64,000 bases of DNA from Phascolarctos cinereus (taxonomy: Eukaryota > Chordata > Mammalia > Diprotodontia > Phascolarctidae): contig NW_018344332.1 in NCBI RefSeq assembly GCF_002099425.1, forward strand, positions 682,001-746,000. Reading direction: 5' to 3'. The position numbers were made by a program, and so were the translations under genes. Position 1 is the stretch's first letter, and every line of letters starts with the position of its first letter. The notes under the pieces were generated by a model. The model did not search any database, was not told the DNA's origin, and worked only from the letters and a program-made list of their open reading frames with translations. This document shows, piece by piece, positions 57,464-64,000 of this stretch.

Positions 57464-58178
57464 CCTTTCCCCCATTTATGCTTTTCTTTCTCCTTTTTCC
57501 TTTCTCCCCTTCACTAGTGTTTTGCTTTTGACCACCCCTCCTTCAGTCCCTTCCCCTTTTATTATCCCTTTCCCTTTTCTTCCCCTTTAGTCTTACTGCT
57601 GCTTCCCTCCCTTCTTTCCCCCCTCCCTTTTCTTTCCCCTTTTCCCTCCTACTGCCTATAGGGCAAGTTAGATTTCTATACCTAACTGATTATATTATGC
57701 CCTTCTTGAGCCAATCTGATGAGAGTAAGGTTCAAACAATGCTCCCCCCCTTTCCCTGCTGTAATAGGATTTTGTGTCTTTTCCTGTAATGTAATTTACC
57801 CTTGTCTGCCTCCTCCTTTCTCAGTACATTTTCTAAGATCAGATTGATCCACTTATTTGGATCCATTTAACTTGATTAGATTTTTTTTATCATTACATCA
57901 AAGTCAACTAATATCCACCCTCTTTATGTATACTCCTTTAACAAGGTGTAATAACAATACAGTTCTCAAGGGTTGCAAGTCTCATATTCCCTTGTAGGGG
58001 TTTAAACAGCCCCCCCCTTATTAACACATATTGTATCCTTCTGTCCCATTTACCTTTTTAAGTCCTTCTTGAGTCCTGTACTTGAAGATCAAATTTTTTG
58101 TTGAGCTCTGGTCTTTTTATCAGGAAAGTTTGGAAGTCTCCTATTTTGTTGAATATCCTCCTCCTTGAAAAATGATGC

Positions 58179-59106
58179 TCATTTTGCTGGGTAATTGATC
58201 CTTGGCTGCATTCCAAGCTCCTTTGCCTTATGGAATATCATGTTCCATGCCCTGCGGTCTTTTAATGTAGAAGCTGCAAGGTCCTGTGTAATCCTGACTG
58301 TGGTTCCATGATATTTAAATTGTTTCTTTCTGGCTGCTTGCAGCACCTTCTCTTTCATCTGGTAATTTTGGAATTTTGCTATTATATTTCTTGGCATTGT
58401 CAATTTGGGATCTCTTTCAGGTGGTGAGTGGTGGATTCTTTCTATGGTTATTTTCCCTTCTGGTTCTAGGACTTCTGGGCAGTTTTCCTTTATGATTTCC
58501 TGAAAGATACTGTCCAGGCTCTTTTTTTCATCATGATTTTCAGGTAGTCCAATAATTTTTAAATTGTCTCTCCTGAGTCGATTTTCCAGGTCGGTTGTTT
58601 TACTGATGAGGTATTTTACATTTTCATCTATTTTTTCATTTTTTTGTTTCTGTTTGACTGATTCTTGCTCTCTCATAGAGACATTAGTTTCTATTTGTCC
58701 AATTCTAGTTTTTAACAGATTGTTTTCTTCTGTTAGTTTTTGTACTTCCTTCTTCAACTGGCCAATTGTGTTTTTTAGGGACTTGTTTTCTTCAATGTAC
58801 TCTTCTGTTAGTTTTTGTGCTTCCTTCTTCAATTGGCCAATTGTGTTTTTTAGGGACTTGTTTTCTTCAGTGTATTTTTTTTCCAATGGCCAATTGTATT
58901 TTTGAAGGACTCTTTACCTCTCTCATTTGACTATTAAAATCCTTCTTGAGCTCTTCTAAGAAGGCTTTTTGGGCTTCAGACCAGTTCATATTCCCTTTTG
59001 TTGTTGCAGATGTGGGTTTGTTGACAATGTTGTCCTCTTCAGAATTTCTGTCTTGATCTTCACTGTTCTCATAATATGAATCTATGGTGTGTTTCTTTTT
59101 ACTCAT
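58179..59106 (-). pseudogene. L1 ORF1 (RNA-binding coiled-coil protein), one frameshift
   Basis: Starts MSKKKHTIDSYYENSEDQ at 59106. The N-terminal frame is lost near an A8 run (58882-58875), and the rest reads in another frame to a TGA at 58179, about 309 codons in all. The coiled coil contains a 75-base (25-residue) tandem unit, ENKSLKNTIGQLKKE..KLTEE, present twice in full and once degraded. The RNA-recognition part (LRRDNLKIIGLPE) and the C-terminal domain (ARKKQFKYHGTTVRITQDLA) match L1 ORF1p. The known role is binding L1 RNA as a trimer. Confidence 0.9.
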
Positions 59107-60059
59107 GGTGTTTCTTTATTCCCTGGCCTTTAAAGAGATTGAGCTCTCCTGCTGGGGAACAGAGGGTACTGACCCAAGCTTCTTGTGTTGGGAGCCTAGG
59201 TCTTGGTCACTGGCTTTGTGTCTGGGGCCTCTTATGCTGGGAATTGGAGGCTGTAGGTTTCTGGCAGCTTACCTTGTGTTGGGCTGGAATCAGCAAGGCT
59301 GGAACTTTCAGGCAATTCTAGGTTGCCTGCTTTTCCTTTCCTTTAGCTTTCTTCAGCTCCTTTTAGATGGGTGCTGCAGGGTGTTTATCTGCCTGGGGCC
59401 CCTGCAGTGTTGTCTCCCTCGTTTCTGCTAATGCACTGGGAGATTCCTTTGGTGGAGTGCCGAGGCTCCTGGTGGTTTTCTGAGCTGGTTTCCACCGGTT
59501 CCCCCCCTCACTGAGGCACTCGAGGTCCAGGTGTTGGTGTTTGCCTGCTCTACCACCTGGGCTTCAGGATTTCTTCACAATTGGAGGCTTCAGGGCTCTT
59601 ACAGCTCACCTGGTGTTGGGTTGGAATCAGCAAGGTTGGGGCTTTAGGAAGCCTTTAGGTTGTTTTCTTTACCTCCTTTCAGATGAATGCTGCAGGGTAC
59701 CTATCCATCTGGGGCCCCTTGTTTTTGCTGAGGCACTGGAGACCGTTTGCTGGGCTACTGCACTGCTGCTCCTTGTCTTTCTTCTAGTTCAGGTGTTCCA
59801 GGGTTTTTTTTTCTGGGTGTATATTTTCTGGGTTTGCAGAGGTTGATAGGGGAGAGTGAGAGTGACGACCTTTTCATTCTGCCATCTTGGCTCCCCCATT
59901 TTAAATTATTAAAGCTTAAAATAACACTAAAAGTTTTAGGACACAGATACCCTGTGTATGCTATAGAATACCATATTTTATCAAATGATATATTTTATGT
60001 ATCATGATTATTGAATTATATGTAATATTCTATATAACATATAGTAGTTAAATAGATAG

Positions 60060-60660
60060 AGACTAAGCAGTGGTCAGACAGGACAACGAGGAAAGAGTAG
60101 TGTCCCCACAAGCCTAGAGAGAAGGGAATATCAAGAGGAGATGGTATTTGACAGAATCGCCAGCTGCAGAGAGCTGAAGGACAATTAAGACTGAGAAAAG
60201 GCCATTAGATTTGGTAGCTTTAAAGAGAGCAGTTTGGGTGAAAAATATGGTTAAAAACCAGACTGCAAAGAGTGGGAAGGGCAATAGGAAATGGAAGTAT
60301 TAATTTGTCTAAAGACATTTAGCCATAAAAGGGAGAAGACATATGGGATGTAAACCAGCTGGGATGGGCAGATAAATGAGGGTTTTTTGAGAATGGGTGA
60401 GGCACTGGAAGAAACAGAAGAGAAGTGAAAGAGTGGAGAAGATAGAGGGAGCAGTATTCTACAGAAGAAGGAATAGAATGTGATCATTTGTGCAGGTAGA
60501 AGTGTTTGCCTTGTCAAGGAGAGCCAGGGCAGAAGGAGACAGTAGCCAGGGGCATCTGGATGTTAGGAGACAAGAAGAGGGTTAAGTTTGTGATGAGGTT
60601 CTGTGTCTGTTCAAGATTTATAAACACTGACTGATCATTTCTCCAGGATGGGAAACAGAT
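60060..60660 (+). mobile_element. R1 repeat, distal part (longest)
   Basis: 'gagaaaaggccattagattt', 'aaaccagactgcaaagagtg', 'tgggatgggcagataaatga' and 'gggttttttgagaatgggtg' follow in order. Purine-rich on plus. Shares blocks with 27614-27815 and 40120-40400. Confidence 0.6.
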
Positions 60661-61299
60661 GGGCCAAAACCCTAGTATCAGGGAAATAGCAAAGGAAAGG
60701 CAGGCCCTCAGAGCATGAAGTGACCCTCCTGGGAGGGTTCACAGGAAATAATGAGCCTAGATCACACAGGATGGGAAGATAAGGTTAACTTGGAGGTACA
60801 TCAGTGGTTGAAGCATCCCTGCCTCTGCCAGGGTTGGCCATGGGAAAAAGGAGCCAGGTTTCCACAAGGATGCTTCTGAGGGACATAACAAAACCAGAAA
60901 ATAGAACTGCCTGTTGAAACTAACAGTCACATGACAACAATCCTCCAAATTCATGTGCAAATTTTCACTCCCCCTCTCATTTGGTGTTGTTTCTCCTCAG
61001 TTTCAGGGTTATGGTAGCTGCCCTTTGAAACAGAATTTCCTCCTTTGAGCCTCCAGGAAACCAATGTTACTTTGCAACTCATACAGCTAGGTATTTTTAG
61101 AATGCCATTTCCACTATGTAAGCAAAATAGGAACTATTTGTCCAGGGCCCCCTCCTGAGCTCTAATGAGATGACCCTGCTAGAGTCAGTAAAAGCTGGTT
61201 TTTATGGTCCCACTCCAGGCTGCAGATCATAGTCATAGCTGATGGTTTCAACCTCAGGCATCCTTGAGCCCAGGCTTTTCAAGAGCTGTTCTTCATCAC
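60661..61299. other. Unassigned sequence
   Basis: No recognised feature. Confidence 0.4.
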
Positions 61300-61655
61300 A
61301 AAACATCCTAAAATGGTACTGACAATTGCCCCATCCCCCACTCAATTAATTGCAGGGGCTCCCTATTATCTCCAGAATAAAAATAGAAATCCTGAGTAAT
61401 CCTTATCTCAAAGCCCATTGGTATGGGACTCTCTTCTTCTTGGGGGAGATGAGGGACTTGCCTGGGGGAGGTGAGGGGTGGGGTAGAATTGGTAAGAGGA
61501 GAGAGAATAATTAACCTTTGCCAACTCTGGGACAGGGTTTACATCTATTTGGTGTTCAAAGCTCTTTGTGACTTTCCTTGACCATTCCAATCCTCTTATA
61601 CTTTATTCCCTCTGATGTACACATGGAAAGTGCTTGGTAAATGTTTGCAGGACTG
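61300..61655 (+). mobile_element. L2 3' UTR fragment(s)
   Basis: 'aggggctccctattatctcc', 'gtgttcaaagctctttgtga' and 'gaaagtgcttggtaaatgtt' resemble L2 3' UTR blocks, with diverged sequence between them. Confidence 0.5.
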
Positions 61656-62375
61656 TTGTGAAGTTGGGAACTGGTCCAACCATTCTGAAGAACAATTTGG
61701 AACTATGCCCAAAGGGTTATCAAAATGTGATTATCTTCTGATGTAGTAATATCATTATTAGGTTTATATCTCAAAGAGATCAAAGAAAAGAGAAAATAAC
61801 CTATTCATACAAAATAATTCATAGCAGCTCTTTTTGTGGTAGCAAAAAATTGGAAATTAAGGAGGTGCCCATCAATTGCACAATGGCTGAACAAGTTGTG
61901 GAATGTGATTATAATGGAATACTATTGTAGTATAAGAAATGACAAGCAGGATACTTTGAAAAAATCCCTAGGAAGACTTATATCAACTAACACAAAGTGA
62001 AGTGAGAAGAACCAGGAGAACATCATACATAGCAACACAGTAACAGCAAAACTATAACAATGATCAATTGTGAAAGACTTAGCTATTTTGATCAAGATGA
62101 TCATCTAAGACAATTCCAAAGAACCCACCATGAAAAATTCTATCCACCAGAGAACTGATAAACTCTGAGTACAGATTAAAGCATTGATTTTCACTTTCTT
62201 CATGTTGTTTGATTTTTTTTTTTTGGCCATATGGATAATGCGAAAATATATTTTGTATGACTTCACATGAATAATTCACATATAGCTTGACTTCTCAATG
62301 AATGGTGGAGGGTCAGGGGGGAGAAAGAATTTGAAACTCAAAATTTTTAAAAATGAATGTTAAAAATTTTGTGTG
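61656..62375 (+). mobile_element. L1 ORF2 C-terminus and 3' UTR
   Basis: 'gaacaatttggaactatgcc', 'catagcagctctttttgtgg', 'ggtgcccatcaattgcacaa', 'aatggaatactattgtagta' and 'aagaaccaggagaacatcat' give the last ~110 codons of ORF2 and the 3' UTR of a 5'-truncated L1. An A-rich/TA microsatellite end follows. Confidence 0.9.
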
Positions 62376-62450
62376 TATATATACATACATATATATATAC
62401 ATATATATATACATACATATATATATATATATACACATACATATATTTGC
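62376..62450 (+). repeat. (TATATACA)-type microsatellite
   Basis: Imperfect TATA/CATA units grown directly from the L1 3' end. Causes the Tyr/Ile frames on both strands. Confidence 0.92.
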
Positions 62451-63184
62451 TAGCTATATCTGATTTGATGGTAATAGCAAAATTAGAAAGAGGGAGAGTT
62501 TGGGGGAAAGAAAAGGTGAGTTCAGTTTTGAACCTGTTGAATTGGAAATGTCCAGTGCCAATTGGTGACCTGGGATGGAAAGAGACTAATCCTGGATCTA
62601 TAGCTCTGGCAGTCATTTATATATAGTCTGTGAGAGGTGGCGAAGTCTCCAAGTGAGAATTGAAGTGAGAGTATAACAGAAGAGGAGAAGACATCCAAAA
62701 GTGACCCTCTTATCTCCATGACCTACAAGAGGCTTAAAAATAAATATCCAGAAAACAGCTGTTTTGGCAGACAAAGCAATTGTGTCTGTATGGTTACCTG
62801 GAACAATGGATGCTTTGAAATACCGACCAGGGTACTGTCTTGACTTAAAGGTCCATATTAAATAATAATAGGAGGATCTTCTGTAGATCAGCCTCAATCT
62901 GAAAACACATATGTGCCCTCACCTGTGCCCTTCTTCTTTCTCCCTGGTTATGCAAAGAACAGCCAGTGCAGGGTGTAGGGCAAGAATAACCCATGTAGTC
63001 AAGAGTGCATGGTGGCCCCATGGTTAAGTCAACCACTTCATGATCTTTTTAACTATTGGGAATGATTTGTGTCAGACAACTGGAATGAGGAAGTCTTACT
63101 ACTAATTTTCTATTTAGACTATTTTATTTTATAATATGATAAATGCATGTTGGTTAAGGTTATAGATCCACTAAAATTCTGGTA
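62451..63184. other. Mostly unassigned; contains an R1 piece
   Basis: Beyond the R1 piece at 62495-62720, nothing recognised. Confidence 0.4.
62495..62720 (+). mobile_element. R1 repeat fragment (distal part)
   Basis: 'gagttcagttttgaacctgt', 'gaattggaaatgtccagtgc' and 'cctggatctatagctctggc' match the far distal part of R1 as I remember it ('gttttggacatgttgag', 'gaaatgtccaa'). Confidence 0.5.
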
Positions 63185-63430
63185 TTTGGGTGGTACAGTG
63201 GATAGAGTGGTAGAGGTTGAGTGATGAAGTCCTGAGTTCAAATCTAGCCTCAGACATTTACTAGCTATGTGGTCTTGGGAAGTAACTTAATGTCTCTCAG
63301 CCTTAATTTTCTTATCTGTAAAATGGTAAAATGGGTATAATGATAGTACCTACCTCCCAGGGTGGTGAGGATCAAAAGAGATCATCATCAAAGTGCCTTG
63401 CAAACCCTAAAATGCTCTATAAATGCAAGC
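63185..63430 (+). mobile_element. MAR1-type CORE-SINE
   Basis: 'tggtacagtggatagagtgg', 'ctgagttcaaatctagcctc', 'gataatgatagtacctacct'-like core end and 'ctctataaatgcaagcttat' tail. Confidence 0.88.
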
Positions 63431-63483
63431 TTATATACATACATATATGTATGTATGTATGTATGTATGTGTGTGTGTGTATA
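63431..63483 (+). repeat. (ATGT)/(GT)n microsatellite at SINE tail
   Basis: Regular GTAT units followed by GT, starting where the MAR1 tail ends. Confidence 0.95.
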
Positions 63484-63489
63484 ATGTTA

Positions 63490-63606
63490 TCATAGCATAA
63501 GTTCTGAGGGGGCAGGACTGTTTTCCTTTCTCTTTATATCCTTAGGGCCTATACTGCACTTGACACAAAGTTGATATTATATAAATTCTTAGTGTTTCTA
63601 AATGGA
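63490..63606 (+). mobile_element. L2 3' end
   Basis: 'ctgagggggcaggactgttt' and 'tgcacttgacacaaagttga' follow the L2 tail. Confidence 0.65.
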
Positions 63607-63611
63607 TTATT

Positions 63612-63850
63612 TCCAGGCTTCATGGTATAAGGTATTGAGAGCTAATCCTGGAGCCAGGAAGACCTGGGTTCGAATCTCACCTCCGACACGCTTTGGATGT
63701 GCGATCCTGGGCAAATTAATTAACTTTTCAGTGCTGTAGGCAGCTCTCTTGGATGCTAAGTTACAGAGAAGGTGCAATTTGAGGGTGGAAAGAGATTCTT
63801 CATCTGGGAGTTCCTTCTACCAGTGGAATTGCAGGTTTAGTTCTTACTCC
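63612..63850 (+). mobile_element. tRNA-derived SINE with a distinct 3' half
   Basis: The head is as in other SINEs ('ggagccaggaagacctgggt'). The distal half differs: 'cagtgctgtaggcagctctc', 'agttacagagaaggtgcaat' and 'catctgggagttccttctac'. This is a third tRNA-derived SINE type beside WSINE1 and WALLSI. I recall it from marsupials but cannot name it. Confidence 0.65.
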
Positions 63851-63892
63851 AAATGAAAACAAGACAACTTTGCTATCAAGAGTCCCCTGGTG

Positions 63893-64000
63893 ATACAAAA
63901 GTGCTTCTATACTATTGAGCTATAAGAAATGACAATTACGATGGTTTCAGAAAAGCCTAGGAAGACTTACATGAACTGATGCAAAGTGAAGTGAGCAGAA
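63893..64000 (+). mobile_element. L1 ORF2-end fragment, running off the window
   Basis: 'ctattgagctataagaaatg', 'gaaaagcctaggaagactta' and 'gcaaagtgaagtgagcagaa' are the last ORF2 codons of an L1. Its 3' UTR would lie beyond position 64000. Confidence 0.85.

Larger units (their letters stand above)
56481..59895 (-). mobile_element. L1 LINE with intact 5' end, ending inside ORF2
   Basis: Starts at 59895 with 'gggagccaagatggcagaat', the usual L1 beginning. A 5' UTR (59895-59107), ORF1, a long purine-rich spacer (58178-57464) and the first part of ORF2 follow. It stops at 56481 in 'aagaacaaattaa', without RT, C-terminus, 3' UTR or long A tail. An exact 15-base TSD (ccattttaaattatt) lies at 56466-56480 and 59896-59910. 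The TSDs make post-insertion deletion unlikely; priming on an internal A-rich site is the simplest reading. Confidence 0.88.
56446..59944. mobile_element. Mariner-like palindromic MITE, split by L1
   Basis: The outer arms 56446-56465 (gtgtcccaaaactcttagtg) and 59925-59944 (cactaaaagttttaggacac) are inverted repeats of each other with three mismatches in 20. The arms extend inward into AT-rich text. Without the L1 and one TSD copy the element would be about 69 bases and almost perfectly palindromic. TA dinucleotides lie just outside each arm, as expected for Tc1/mariner-type MITEs. Confidence 0.65.

Noticed and set aside
58564-58905. 113-codon plus-strand frame rich in Phe/Ser
   Set aside because: Exact antisense of the L1 ORF1 coiled coil; its repeats mirror the 25-residue unit.
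59076-59846. Three plus-strand frames of 80-115 codons with Trp/Leu/Gly-rich text
   Set aside because: They are antisense to the GC-richer L1 5' UTR and share its internal repeats.
1-64000. CRISPR arrays, bacterial operons, riboswitches, origins
   Set aside because: Everything points to a mammalian nuclear genome. The regular repeats are microsatellites without unique spacers.

Overview
The window looks like intergenic (or deep intronic) DNA from a marsupial (metatherian) nuclear genome. It is AT-rich and has no recognisable CpG island or intact host protein-coding gene. The strongest lineage clue is the SINEs: many tRNA-derived elements with the marsupial-typical motifs 'ggcagctaggtggc', 'ctgtgtgaccctgggcaag' and 'ggcaaaccactccagta' (the types known as WSINE1, WALLSI and MAR1). 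They sit with older MIR, L2, L3/CR1 and RTE copies and many L1/HAL1-like LINE pieces. The species cannot be fixed from the sequence alone. Family names are given from memory of consensus sequences, without a library search.

Layout. 1-7 kb: MIR/MAR1/SINE clusters, an RTE endonuclease fragment and an L2 end. 7-17 kb: LINE remains on the minus strand (L1 RT piece, L1 5' end, two HAL1-like pieces). 17.3-18.2 kb: a retrocopied mRNA 3' end with target-site duplications. 18-29 kb: scattered SINEs, a ~1 kb L2 with a second L2 tail inside it, an AT-rich expansion inside a SINE, and a pair of diverged 460-bp direct repeats about 1.56 kb apart. 29-36 kb: the densest LINE stack, with an old ORF2-deleted LINE carrying four later insertions, one of them a short L1 that joins the ORF2 start to the ORF2 end. 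38-44 kb: L1 pieces, including a ~3 kb degraded ORF2 split by later repeats. 44-55 kb: L3, L2 (one ~1.5 kb copy), MIR, SINEs, and purine-rich and GAAA/GGAA satellites. 56.4-59.9 kb: the youngest-looking LINE, an L1 with an intact 5' end but lost 3' end, sitting in the centre of a palindromic mariner-like MITE. 60-64 kb: more L1 3' ends, SINEs and pieces of an unclassified large repeat, called R1 here, of which at least thirteen fragments occur across the window.

No genes act together here. The LINEs are broken, and their usual role would be to supply the copying machinery that moved the SINEs and the retrocopy. The main value of the window is repeat stratigraphy: nested insertions, exact target-site duplications, and several independent cases of L1-type elements that lack most of ORF2 or the 3' end.
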